Positions 55,137 through 63,671 of a stretch of 64,000 bases of DNA are shown here, piece by piece. Origin of the DNA: Saprospiraceae bacterium (GTDB lineage: Bacteria; Bacteroidota; Bacteroidia; Chitinophagales; Saprospiraceae); the NCBI GenBank assembly GCA_016718505.1, contig JADKDE010000004.1, positions 186,001-250,000 of the forward strand. Reading direction: 5' to 3'. The stretch's first letter is position 1, and every line of letters starts with the position of its first letter. Position numbers and translations under genes: made by a program. The notes under the pieces were generated by a model. It did no database searches, was not told the DNA's origin, and was given only the letters and a program-made list of their open reading frames with translations.

Positions 55137-55750
55137 ATGAAAATTGTCTTCATGGGTTCCCCTGACTTCGCAGTATCGAGCCTTAAAGCCATTATCGATG
55201 CGAATGTCGAGGTACTTGCAGTCGTAACAGCGGCGGATAAAATAGGTGGAAGGGGGCACAATCAACTGATTTCTACCGATGTGAAAAAATTTGCTTTGGC
55301 GAATAATCTGCAGGTATTACAACCTACGAATTTGAAAAATCCAGAGTTTGTGTCCTCCCTTCAAGAGCTAGGTGCAGATGCTTTTGTAGTGGTTGCATTT
55401 CGTATGTTGCCAGAAGTGGTTTGGAGTATTCCTCCCAAGGGTACCATCAATATTCATGGGTCTTTGTTGCCAAAATACAGGGGGGCAGCACCTATCAATT
55501 GGGCTATTATTCAAGGAGAAAAGGAGACTGGGGTTACCAGTTTTTTGATTCGAAAGGACATTACAAGATCTTGAAAAGTAAGTTGGGTGAGATGGAGCAA
55601 GAAACTATGGTCACAAAGGCTTGTTTTTTTGCAAATGGAAGACACTTATACCTTCAATGTGCAGATGGATTTTTGGAAATTTTGGAATTGCAGCCTGAAG
55701 GAAAAAGAAAAATGTTGGCTGCAGACTTTATCAATGGCTTTCGGAATTGA
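55137..55750 (+). pseudogene. fmt: Methionyl-tRNA formyltransferase with internal deletion and frameshift
   Basis: The first 142 or so residues are a good Fmt N-terminus: KIVFMGSPDFAVSSLKAI, then INIHGSLLPKYRGAAPINWA with catalytic Asn and His. It runs to GVTSFLIRKDI, exactly before the conserved DTGD whose Asp is catalytic. There the frame ends in TRS and a stop at about 55574. In another frame from about 55567 the C-terminal Fmt domain appears (YKILKSKLGEME through HLYLQCADGFLEILELQPEG to FINGFRN). Roughly 100 residues between them are missing relative to the usual 310-315. The true start is 55137; the longer frame from 55074 has no Fmt sequence. As written this gene cannot give active enzyme. 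Confidence 0.85.
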
Positions 55751-55826
55751 AATCAGTGAATTTCTATTATTCATCTATTTATCTCGGTCATTGGGCAAAA
55801 TAAATTACCAGTTTTTTTTAATTTGT

Positions 55827-55834
55827 TACCTTTG
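55827..55834 (+). promoter_or_regulatory. TAnnTTTG -7 element before the ABC transporter
   Basis: TACCTTTG at 55827-55834, 19 nt before the ATG at 55853, is a perfect -7 box without a clear -33 partner. It supports 55853 rather than the in-frame start at 55823. Confidence 0.4.
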
Positions 55835-55852
55835 AATTTTAATTGCGATATT

Positions 55853-56746
55853 ATGGAAAAAATACTTTCTATTCAAAACCTTAGCAAAAAATATGGAAAT
55901 ATTACTGCTTTGGATAATCTCAGCTTGGATATTCACCGTGGTCAAGTTTTTGGTTTTTTAGGCCCCAATGGAAGCGGAAAAACCACCACATTAGGTATTG
56001 TTTTGGGAATACTAGGAGCCAATAGCGGTGGTTATGAGTGGTTTGAAGGTAAGTATGGTGAGTACCATCGTCGAAGGATAGGATCTCTGCTCGAGACCCC
56101 CAATTTTTATGCCTATTTGAATGCGGATCAAAACCTCGATATCGTAGCGCATATTAAGAAGAGCAAAAATGATAATATCGAAGAAATTTTAGACATTGTA
56201 AATCTCAAGCATAGGAGGAAAAGCAAGTTTTCGACCTATTCCTTGGGGATGAAGCAGAGACTTGCCATAGCGTCTGCCATGATAGGTGACCCCGACGTTT
56301 ATATCTTCGATGAACCGACCAATGGTTTAGATCCAGAAGGCATAGCGGAGATCCGCTCCATAATCTTAAGAATTGCTTCTACGGGCAAAACCATATTCAT
56401 GGCCAGTCATATACTGGACGAAGTGGAAAAAGTGTGCAGCGATGTAGCGATAATCAAAAATGGTAAACTCTTAGCTACTGGTACAGTAGGACATATTTTG
56501 AACGATATTCCAACGATCCAAGTTAAAGCCACCGATATGATGGCTTTGGAAAATGCTTTGAAAAATATGGAAGGGCTTACTGACGTAAGGAGACTTGGAG
56601 ACCTGATAGAATGTGGTATTTCCCCGAATATGAAGCCGGAGGAAGTCAATCGCCGATTGCAACAGCAAAATATAGTTCTTGGTCATCTAACTGTGAAGAA
56701 GAAGAGATTGGAAGAAGAATTTTTAGCCATCACCAACAACAATTAA
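55853..56746 (+). CDS. ABC transporter ATP-binding protein (BcrA/CcmA-like)
   Basis: This 297-residue ATPase has Walker A GPNGSGKTTT, the Q-loop region around SLLETPNFY, the ABC signature YSLGMKQRLAIASAM and Walker B VYIFDEPTNGLDPEG followed by the switch His in MASHILDEVEK. The C-terminal domain resembles export ATPases of the bacitracin-resistance type. It forms a two-gene exporter with the permease gene 5 nt downstream. Confidence 0.93.
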   Translation: MEKILSIQNLSKKYGNITALDNLSLDIHRGQVFGFLGPNGSGKTTTLGIVLGILGANSGGYEWFEGKYGEYHRRRIGSLLETPNFYAYLNADQNLDIVAHIKKSKNDNIEEILDIVNLKHRRKSKFSTYSLGMKQRLAIASAMIGDPDVYIFDEPTNGLDPEGIAEIRSIILRIASTGKTIFMASHILDEVEKVCSDVAIIKNGKLLATGTVGHILNDIPTIQVKATDMMALENALKNMEGLTDVRRLGDLIECGISPNMKPEEVNRRLQQQNIVLGHLTVKKKRLEEEFLAITNNN

Positions 56747-56751
56747 TACCC

Positions 56752-57561
56752 ATGAAGGCATTATATTTATTACAATTAGAGTGGAAAAAATACAAGAACT
56801 ATAGGCTTTTTCAGGTTTTGTTCATTGGGTATTTGATTTTATTGCCTGGAATTTTGTGGTCAATCGTAGGGAGAGAATTCGGTGCTGGAGTGCCTTTCGA
56901 TCCTGTGACGATCTATACTTTCCCTGATATTTGGGAGTACATGGCTTATTTTGGCAACTGGTTGATGTTTTTCTTTTTGGGCTTTGTAGGCGTATTGACC
57001 ATAACCAACGAACATTCGTACAAGACCTTTCGACAGAATATTATTTCTGGGCTAACTCGTCATGATTTCTTTATGGCCAAGGTTCTTAGTATCCTAGCGA
57101 TTATCCTATTTTGTACTTTATATTTTATCCTAGTAGGGTATGTCGTGGGTTCTTACTATACGAGGGATCCACAGTGGGATGAAATGACCGAGCATGCAGG
57201 GGCGATCGCTAATTTTGCCCTAGTTTGTTTAGCTTACTCAGTCTATGGACTTCTGTTGGGCGTATTGGTGAAACGCACAGGGTTTGCCCTATTCATCTAT
57301 ATGGTAGCGGGTATGTTCCTTGAAAAAATATTCCGTTGGCTAATACACAAAAACGTATTTGACAATGTTTCTATGCATTTTTATCCATTTAATTCTGTGA
57401 ACGACCTAACACCATGGCCTTCACCAATGATAAGAAATGCAGTAGAAAATTCTGGAATGAGGCTGTTTTTAACAACTGGTGAAGCACAAATCACCGTTTG
57501 GATTTATATACTTCTATTTCTAGCATTTATTTATTGGCGCATAAGAAAAGGTGATTTATGA
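56752..57561 (+). CDS. ABC transporter permease (ABC-2 type)
   Basis: This 269-residue protein has about six membrane helices (FQVLFIGYLILLPGILWSIV, then FFLGFVGVLTITNEHSYKTF with the conserved NEHSYKTFRQNIISGLTR). It is the membrane partner of the preceding ATPase. The start at 56752 follows the ATPase stop by 5 nt; the longer frame from 56611 lies inside the ATPase gene. The exported substrate is unknown, and lipid or peptide antibiotics are typical for the family. Confidence 0.88.
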   Translation: MKALYLLQLEWKKYKNYRLFQVLFIGYLILLPGILWSIVGREFGAGVPFDPVTIYTFPDIWEYMAYFGNWLMFFFLGFVGVLTITNEHSYKTFRQNIISGLTRHDFFMAKVLSILAIILFCTLYFILVGYVVGSYYTRDPQWDEMTEHAGAIANFALVCLAYSVYGLLLGVLVKRTGFALFIYMVAGMFLEKIFRWLIHKNVFDNVSMHFYPFNSVNDLTPWPSPMIRNAVENSGMRLFLTTGEAQITVWIYILLFLAFIYWRIRKGDL

Positions 57562-57628
57562 TACTCTGAGTTGTGTCAATCATACAAGGAACGAGTGTTG
57601 TAATTTAATACCGAAAGCTTGAACCTGT

Positions 57629-57665
57629 AAAAACCGCGAGATTTGTCTAAAATCTCGCGGTTTTT
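57629..57665. terminator. Perfect 16-bp terminator hairpin
   Basis: The arms 57629-57644 (AAAAACCGCGAGATTT) and 57650-57665 pair at all 16 positions around a 5-nt loop. With the A run on one side and the T run on the other, it can work in both directions. It ends the ABC transporter transcript and marks the left edge of the Fic/STAND/radical SAM region. Confidence 0.85.
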
Positions 57666-57676
57666 ATTTATCTTTG
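57642..57676 (+). promoter_or_regulatory. Possible promoter for the Fic gene
   Basis: TTTG (57642-57645), 23 nt, then TATCTTTG (57669-57676), 26 nt before the ATG at 57703. The -7 element is perfect. The -33 box lies within the terminator stem, and the spacing is at the long end. Confidence 0.4.
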
Positions 57677-57702
57677 AATTTTATAGTTTTATTGATTCTA
57701 GG

Positions 57703-58386
57703 ATGATTGAACAAGCACCTCAAAGAGAAAAATCTGACAATATATTATCACTAATGGTAAAATTTCAGATAAATGGCTCCTTGCAAAAAATACAAGATGA
57801 GTATTTATATTGGGACAAAATCAAATATAAAGCCAATGATTGCACGCCCTTAGAGCTTTGGAGTGCCATAAAGCTAGATCGATATTTAAAAAGTAAAAAA
57901 GTAAATTTTCATTCGTATAATTTTCATTTTGTAATAACAGATTATATTCAAAAATCTCTACATCAATTTGATATGCACATTGGAGGCACATTGGGGAGTA
58001 ATATTGGAATTTCAGAAACGGATAAAACAAAGTTCATTATTAGCTCTATCATGGAGGAGGCTATCTCTAGTAGTCAAATGGAAGGCGCAATTACCACTAG
58101 AAAAAAGGCCAAAGAAATGATTCAGCAAGAGAAAAAGCCTAAAAACAAATCCGAACAAATGATTTTGAACAATTTTATTACAATGAAATACATTGTTCAG
58201 AATAAAAATGAAGATTTAACAATTGACAATTTATTGTACATTCATAAATTAATTACAAATAACACATTAGAAGATGTCGAGGATGAAGGTAAATTTAGAG
58301 ACAATGATGATGTACATGTTATAAATTATACCAAGAGTGAAATTGTCCATACACCACCTTGTGTTCTGACCTTAATAGTCTCATAA
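57703..58386 (+). CDS. Fic-family protein, N-terminal inhibitory part (frameshifted)
   Basis: The part from the ATG at 57703 holds a helical N-terminus, then the Fic autoinhibition motif (S123-S-Q-M-E127-G in ISSSQMEGAITT), whose Glu normally blocks ATP binding, and the start of the Fic domain (YIHKLITNNTLEDVEDEGKF). The ORF loses its frame at 58359-58361, where one base is missing (IVHTPPC, then off-frame). The upstream in-frame TTG at 57643 lies in the terminator and is unlikely. Confidence 0.82.
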   Translation: MIEQAPQREKSDNILSLMVKFQINGSLQKIQDEYLYWDKIKYKANDCTPLELWSAIKLDRYLKSKKVNFHSYNFHFVITDYIQKSLHQFDMHIGGTLGSNIGISETDKTKFIISSIMEEAISSSQMEGAITTRKKAKEMIQQEKKPKNKSEQMILNNFITMKYIVQNKNEDLTIDNLLYIHKLITNNTLEDVEDEGKFRDNDDVHVINYTKSEIVHTPPCVLTLIVS

Positions 58387-59000
58387 AGGATTTATGTATT
58401 TTTTTTAATAGAGATAGAGACGAGTTTATCCACCCTTTAATTAAGGGCTGCATTATTCATTTTATGATTGGATGGATACATCCTTTTACGGATGGAAATG
58501 GTCGTACAGCGCGTGCTGTATTTTATTGGTTTATGCTCAAAAAAGGGTATTGGTTAACAGAATACTTATCCATATCAAGAATTATAAAAGACACAAAGAT
58601 TCAATATGAAAAAGCATACTTATATACCGAAATAGATGAAAATGATTTGACGTACTTCATCTCTTACCATATTAAAACAATGGAAAAAGCATTTGTTGCA
58701 TTAAAGGATTACATCAATCATAAACAAAAAGAGGTGTTCCAAGCAGCGAAGTTTATGAAAATACCGGGAGTAAATGAAAGAATGGCGCAAATTTTAAAAA
58801 TAATCCACGAAGACCCCGATAGAATTCTAAACACCAAAGAAATGGAATCAAGATTTAGTGTATCAAACTATACTGCGAGAACAGATTTAAAATCACTGGT
58901 TGAATTAGGGTTTTTAGAAATCATTCAAGTGAACAAACAAAAACAAAATTTTGTAAAATCTTCAAATTTTGAAAACACTTTAAATAAATACAAATTATAA
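58359..59000 (+). CDS. Fic-family protein, catalytic and winged-helix part (frameshifted)
   Basis: This 213-residue continuation contains SDLNSLIKDLCIFFN, the Fic active site HPFTDGNGRTARAVFYW with the catalytic His, and a C-terminal winged-helix (NTKEMESRFSVSNYTARTDL then KSLVELGFLEIIQV). Class II Fic enzymes AMPylate proteins, and some work as toxins or regulators. The join to 57703-58386 needs one base. The next gene, a STAND ATPase, starts 165 nt downstream. Confidence 0.85.
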   Translation: MCSDLNSLIKDLCIFFNRDRDEFIHPLIKGCIIHFMIGWIHPFTDGNGRTARAVFYWFMLKKGYWLTEYLSISRIIKDTKIQYEKAYLYTEIDENDLTYFISYHIKTMEKAFVALKDYINHKQKEVFQAAKFMKIPGVNERMAQILKIIHEDPDRILNTKEMESRFSVSNYTARTDLKSLVELGFLEIIQVNKQKQNFVKSSNFENTLNKYKL

Positions 59001-59165
59001 TATTGAAACGAATAGGAGTTTATTAAATAATTATGCCTCACCCTAAAAAGCGACAGAGCATCAAATAATAGCCGAATAATATGAACATACAGACTTACAA
59101 ACAGATAAAGCGAAAAGTAATTTTATCTCACAAATTGATTGCCCAATAATAACATTACGATTCAG

Positions 59166-61784
59166 ATGCCAGTAATTGAAACCGCCATAACGTATGTTGC
59201 TTTAAAATTTACTGACCAATTCATTAAGGATGAAGGTTATGGTAGATTAAAAAGATTCATTTTCCCAGCTAAAAAATTCAAGCATCGTCTAACGGAGGTT
59301 ATCTACGATACCATTAAAGAATTTGAAAAAACTCACCCATACAACAGTTCAAACGGAATGTTTCCGTTTTATCACTCACAAATATTTTTTGAACATTTGA
59401 CAATGTTTGTCTTGTTCAAGAAAGGAACTTTAGATGAAATTAAAGGAGACTTCAATAAGTTTCCCAAGTTAATTCAACCTACAAAGGAAGATTTGGAGGA
59501 ATTCTATTCCTTGTTTGCAAAGAATACAAACAATGACAAGATTTTAAGAACAACTTTTATTGAAGAGAATTATAAGGGTCAAATCTTTGAAATCACTCAA
59601 ACTATAAATGAAATCAAGGAAATTGCAACATCTGTAAAAGCAGACACCTCTTTCTTGGTTGAAGAACGCTTAAGTCAAAAACTTACAATACCAAAAACGA
59701 TTGAAGCGATAAGCAGTCAAGTAAATAGACAACTTCAAAAACAAATTAGTTCTGGAAAATATTTACCTAAGACATTCATTGAAACTGGAGAACAAAAAGA
59801 TAATTTAAGATACCTATGTGATTCTATATTCTATTCTGAAAAATGTTTTGAAGAAAGCAGCATTCTTGACCTTCGTTACCTAAATATTTTTCTCGCAAAG
59901 GAAAACCATTCGTTATTTAATTTCGATTTCACACAGTTGAAGCCCAAAAATGGAGAAATAACAATTAGTAATAGTAATGACCTGTTTTCAAAGTGGTATG
60001 ACTACTTAATCGTAAAGCAACAAGAAGTCATTGATATAAAAATTAGTTCAAATGAAAAATCAAAGTTCGAGTACAAGTTTCGTGATAGAATTGATGACTT
60101 AAAATTTCTCCTTGCAAGGGTTGCCTTGATAACCGAATCTGCAGGGCAAGGTAAAACAAACTTTTTGTGTGATTTTACGGAAAATTTTTTATTAAAAAGA
60201 AAAATACCAACTGTTTTTCTCACAGGTGCAGAAATAAAAGCAAATGATTTAAGGCAATCTATTATTCAAAGAGTTTTTCCTGATTCACCTAATTATACTT
60301 TTCAAGAATTCCTGAACATTCTTAAAGAAATCTGCTATGAAGGAAACAAATTCTTCATTTTAGTTATTGATGGGATAAACGAAAACTACAATTCTCAATT
60401 ACTATCACAAAACCTTGAAACATTTTTATCTGAAATTCTTGAATATGACTTTATTAAGGTGGTCATTAGCTGTAGAACTGAATACTACGAACAAAATTTT
60501 TCAAATTTTGAAAAGGCAACATTCACAAAAACAATGAAAAAAATAACTTCATTGATTAGCAGACGAACAGACGATGACATCAAGAAAAAACTCTTCCATA
60601 TATATTTCAGCCATTTCAAAATAGAATACAATGGTATATCGCAAGAAGCACGTGAACAACTTGTAGAAAATTTTCTTCTTCTTAGAATATTTTGCGAAAC
60701 ATATCAAAGTCAAAAACTTGAATACATTGATAATATTTATAAAGAGGAATTATTTGAAAAATATTACGAATTAAAAAGTGAGGAAATAAATAAGCGATTA
60801 AAAAGCAACGATGAATTCAAGATTTCTGGGAACTTTGATATTAGACATTTCATTCAAAGTGTTGTTTCGTTTATGATTCAAGAAAATGTATATGTTAATG
60901 TACCTCTTGATAATATTATAGCCAATGCATGCGATAAAGAAATGTATGTTCGTTTTTTAGACGAGAATATCCTTGTAAAACGAGATATTCAAACCGATGA
61001 AAAAGGTGTTTTCACTTCTTCAGAAGTTGTTAATTTTACATTTGATGAGTTTAGAGATTTTCTTATTTCAAGATTCTTGGTTGAAGTCCTATATCAAAAA
61101 TCAAAAGAAGAATTTACAATATTTCTTGAAAATCAGGTTACTGAAAAATCTCCAATACTTGAAGGTTGTAGCACTTTTCTGTTTTTCGTATCACGCAGAA
61201 ATTCCGATAAAACACTGAACGATATTTTATTCAAACAACCTTGGTTCGATACTGTATTCTCAAGTTGTGTTTTTTCCCTTGAAGATTCACAGATAACAGA
61301 TGATGATAAAAAAATATTGAGAGATAAACTAATTAACAATGAAAAATACAGCGGGTCTATTATTTGGGATCTCATTCTTCGCTACGACACCAATTATTAT
61401 AAGAATCTAAATATCTATTTTCTGTTTGAAATATTACGAGAGTTAACACAACAACAATACTCGGAATGCTTTGTAAACAAATTTTCAACAGATAGATGGG
61501 GGCATTATGGAGGAATAAAGCAAGAAGATTTAGTAAGTCAAATTGATGATATAATAGAAGACAAGAAATCAAGAGAAGCCAATTATTATGAAAACCTTTT
61601 TGAACTTTTAATATATATGTTCATTAATAACAATCGTTGGAGGATTCAAGATATTTATGAAAAATATTATTTCCGATACACAGAACAGGGAAAAAAACAA
61701 TTAGAAACAGCATTAAAGAGCAAAAACGAAGCATTAATTAAAGAAGTTAATCAATTTATGGAATCGTATGAAATTAGCTTATGA
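59166..61784 (+). CDS. STAND/NACHT-type P-loop ATPase, putative defence protein
   Basis: This encodes 872 residues from the ATG at 59166; a TTG at 59139 is an alternative. The N-terminal 320 residues are helical with a coiled-coil-like stretch (IFEITQTINEIKEIATSV) and have no recognised effector domain. The NTPase core has Walker A ESAGQGKTNF (K330), Walker B with an acidic pair FFILVIDGINEN (D402, E406) and sensor 1 VVISCRTEYYEQ. The winged-helix region ends with VNFTFDEFRDFLISRFLVEV, as in NACHT proteins. About 200 C-terminal residues could be a sensor. Proteins of this design sense phage and trigger a response. The stop overlaps the next ATG by 17 bp. Confidence 0.78.
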   Translation: MPVIETAITYVALKFTDQFIKDEGYGRLKRFIFPAKKFKHRLTEVIYDTIKEFEKTHPYNSSNGMFPFYHSQIFFEHLTMFVLFKKGTLDEIKGDFNKFPKLIQPTKEDLEEFYSLFAKNTNNDKILRTTFIEENYKGQIFEITQTINEIKEIATSVKADTSFLVEERLSQKLTIPKTIEAISSQVNRQLQKQISSGKYLPKTFIETGEQKDNLRYLCDSIFYSEKCFEESSILDLRYLNIFLAKENHSLFNFDFTQLKPKNGEITISNSNDLFSKWYDYLIVKQQEVIDIKISSNEKSKFEYKFRDRIDDLKFLLARVALITESAGQGKTNFLCDFTENFLLKRKIPTVFLTGAEIKANDLRQSIIQRVFPDSPNYTFQEFLNILKEICYEGNKFFILVIDGINENYNSQLLSQNLETFLSEILEYDFIKVVISCRTEYYEQNFSNFEKATFTKTMKKITSLISRRTDDDIKKKLFHIYFSHFKIEYNGISQEAREQLVENFLLLRIFCETYQSQKLEYIDNIYKEELFEKYYELKSEEINKRLKSNDEFKISGNFDIRHFIQSVVSFMIQENVYVNVPLDNIIANACDKEMYVRFLDENILVKRDIQTDEKGVFTSSEVVNFTFDEFRDFLISRFLVEVLYQKSKEEFTIFLENQVTEKSPILEGCSTFLFFVSRRNSDKTLNDILFKQPWFDTVFSSCVFSLEDSQITDDDKKILRDKLINNEKYSGSIIWDLILRYDTNYYKNLNIYFLFEILRELTQQQYSECFVNKFSTDRWGHYGGIKQEDLVSQIDDIIEDKKSREANYYENLFELLIYMFINNNRWRIQDIYEKYYFRYTEQGKKQLETALKSKNEALIKEVNQFMESYEISL

Positions 61785-62178
61785 CTTTTATAAATCGCTT
61801 TTGTTGATTAATAAAAATCTAACAAAAGAAATTTTTCTTGAAAAATCAGGAGCACAAAGTGGCTACTCACTAAATATGTTTTCACGAATGTATGATAGTG
61901 TAACTTCGGAATTGATAAATGTGGACTTAGAATATAAGAAGTTCTACTCCTTTGAGTATGAAAACATTGAACAATTTCTATATAGAAAATATAATATTAG
62001 AGGGAAATATATTGATGAATTAATGCAGTTTAGAAAAGATAATCCCGACTGCATTCTTTACCGTAAAGATGACCACTCTTATGGAGACTATGGGATTCCA
62101 CAGTTTATGTTCTCAGAGTCAATGTATGATAGAATAATTGAAATACTTACATTAAAAAAGCAAACTAATGAAGATTAG
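61768..62178 (+). CDS. Unknown protein of the STAND-radical SAM cassette
   Basis: This 136-residue soluble, charged, helical protein (MKLAYDFYKSLLLINKNLTK, then SGYSLNMFSRMYDSVTSEL and QFLYRKYNIRGKYIDELMQF) has aromatic clusters and Tyr-rich segments (DDHSYGDYGIPQFMFS). I recognise no family, signal or membrane helix. It overlaps the STAND gene by 17 bp and the next gene by 11 bp, so the four genes are translationally coupled. Confidence 0.7.
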   Translation: MKLAYDFYKSLLLINKNLTKEIFLEKSGAQSGYSLNMFSRMYDSVTSELINVDLEYKKFYSFEYENIEQFLYRKYNIRGKYIDELMQFRKDNPDCILYRKDDHSYGDYGIPQFMFSESMYDRIIEILTLKKQTNED

Positions 62179-62590
62179 ATATGACTTTGTAACAAATAGT
62201 TCCTCAACATCATTCGTAATTATTAGTGATGGTGAGTTTAACTTCAAAGAATTTATTGAAGCTGTTGGAATTAAAAATGATTCGGCATTTTTTGACATAT
62301 ACCAATCACTTTTTGATGCTTTCCGAGACTATATGGAGCCAGCACGAGAATTTTATGCAAAGCACTACGCAGGTACATATTCAACATTTGAGGAGTTTAT
62401 TGAGCAACAACTTTGGAAAAGTGGCAAAGAGGTACTTCCGAAAGTTCTTGAAGCCGAGAAAAAGGGAAAAAAAGTTTTTATAGGAAAACTAAGCAGTGAT
62501 AACGATGAGATAGAATCGTTTTTCTGCACGGATGAATTTATAATTGAAAGTGACAAGCTGTTTATAGATGCTCAAGAAAATGGTTGGTAA
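62168..62590 (+). CDS. Unknown protein with N-terminal DFVTNSSSTSF motif
   Basis: This acidic 140-residue protein starts MKIRYDFVTNSSSTSFVIIS. An N-terminus of the form K-I-R-x-D-F-V-T-N-S-S-S-x-S-F recurs, as I recall, in many uncharacterised bacterial proteins. The remainder is helical and charged (SAFFDIYQSLFDAFRDYME, then EQQLWKSGKEVLPKVLEAEK). It overlaps the radical SAM gene by 23 bp. A role as substrate or partner of that enzyme is inference. Confidence 0.7.
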   Translation: MKIRYDFVTNSSSTSFVIISDGEFNFKEFIEAVGIKNDSAFFDIYQSLFDAFRDYMEPAREFYAKHYAGTYSTFEEFIEQQLWKSGKEVLPKVLEAEKKGKKVFIGKLSSDNDEIESFFCTDEFIIESDKLFIDAQENGW

Positions 62591-63671
62591 AACTCCGCAT
62601 ATCGTTCATAAGAAATATGAAGAACAACATTATGCTGTTTTGTTTAATAAAAAAACAGGATACTTTGTTCGTGCAGAAGATAATGGGTTTCCAGAACCAC
62701 TTTGGGCTAAGCACGGACCAGAATTACTTGATATTAGTATTACAAATTGGTGTGATAAAGGCTGTTCTTTTTGTTATAGAAAATCTACAACAAAAGGAAC
62801 TCATATGAGCCTTGAAGATTATCGTTTTATAATGAAACAAGCCAAAGAGCTTGATGTCTTTCAAGTTGCTTTAGGTGGTGGAAATCCGAATCAACACCCC
62901 GACTTTATCAAGATTCTCGAAACAACCGTTGAACACGGAATTGTTCCTTGTTATACAACTAATGGAAGAGGACTTAATAACGATATATTAAAAGCTACAA
63001 AAGAATTATGTGGCTCAGTTGCAATAAGTGCATATGAACCATGTTCGGAGTTTCGAAGCCACCTTGAACAACTTTTTGCATACGATATTAAAGCAAACGT
63101 TCATTTTGTTACTGATAGCCAGTCTATTGACACTGCTATTTCGTGGTTAAAAAATCCACCTTCGTTTTTGGAGGGAATTAATTCTTTGATATTCCTCAAC
63201 TATAAACCAATTGGAAGGAAACCAGATATGTCGTTACTTCTTAAAGACAAAGAGAAAATTAAAGAATTCTACGGATTAGTGAACAAATCAAAAGGTGTGT
63301 TAAAAATTGGTTTTGACAGCTGTAGTATTTCAGGGGTAGTTAAATATGTAAATGTAAATTCTGAATTTTACGAGGGTTGTGACGCTGGGCGATTTTCTGC
63401 ATTTATTGATGAGAATTTAAGAATGATGCCGTGTTCATTTATGACCAATAATGATTGGTTTGGCGATTTAAGAACAAATAGTATGCTTGACATTTGGCAA
63501 AACAATTCTTTTTTCAAAAAATATCGTAACAACATTTTGAACAACGGTTGCACTTCGTGTGCTTTTCAAAAAACTTGTATGGGTGGTTGTCCTTTCATTG
63601 ATGAATTATCTCAATGTGATTGGAAAGATGAAAGATTGGGCTTTTCATTTCCTCAAACGCAAAACTCTTAA
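62568..63671 (+). CDS. Radical SAM / SPASM domain protein
   Basis: This 367-residue enzyme has the radical SAM cluster C62-x3-C66-x2-C69 in NWCDKGCSFCY, the SAM-binding ALGGGNPNQHP segment and TTNGRG. A C-terminal SPASM domain has C271, C289 and the cluster C328, C331, C337, C341, C350 for auxiliary iron-sulfur clusters. SPASM enzymes often modify ribosomally made peptides, so the small overlapping genes upstream are natural candidates. An internal ATG at 62580 is an alternative start. It ends the operon. Confidence 0.9.
   Translation: MLKKMVGKTPHIVHKKYEEQHYAVLFNKKTGYFVRAEDNGFPEPLWAKHGPELLDISITNWCDKGCSFCYRKSTTKGTHMSLEDYRFIMKQAKELDVFQVALGGGNPNQHPDFIKILETTVEHGIVPCYTTNGRGLNNDILKATKELCGSVAISAYEPCSEFRSHLEQLFAYDIKANVHFVTDSQSIDTAISWLKNPPSFLEGINSLIFLNYKPIGRKPDMSLLLKDKEKIKEFYGLVNKSKGVLKIGFDSCSISGVVKYVNVNSEFYEGCDAGRFSAFIDENLRMMPCSFMTNNDWFGDLRTNSMLDIWQNNSFFKKYRNNILNNGCTSCAFQKTCMGGCPFIDELSQCDWKDERLGFSFPQTQNS

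Noticed and set aside
57643..57702. N-terminal extension of the Fic protein from a TTG start
   Set aside because: It would begin inside the terminator stem, and its sequence does not resemble Fic N-termini. The ATG at 57703 follows a possible promoter.
59001..59165. Second attC-like element between fic and the STAND gene
   Set aside because: No paired stem or TAACA/CGTTAG ends are visible there; only AT-rich sequence.
62568..63671. Radical SAM enzyme as a prokaryotic viperin
   Set aside because: Viperins lack a SPASM domain. This protein has the full set of SPASM cysteines at the C-terminus, so it belongs to the peptide-modifying type rather than the nucleotide-modifying one.
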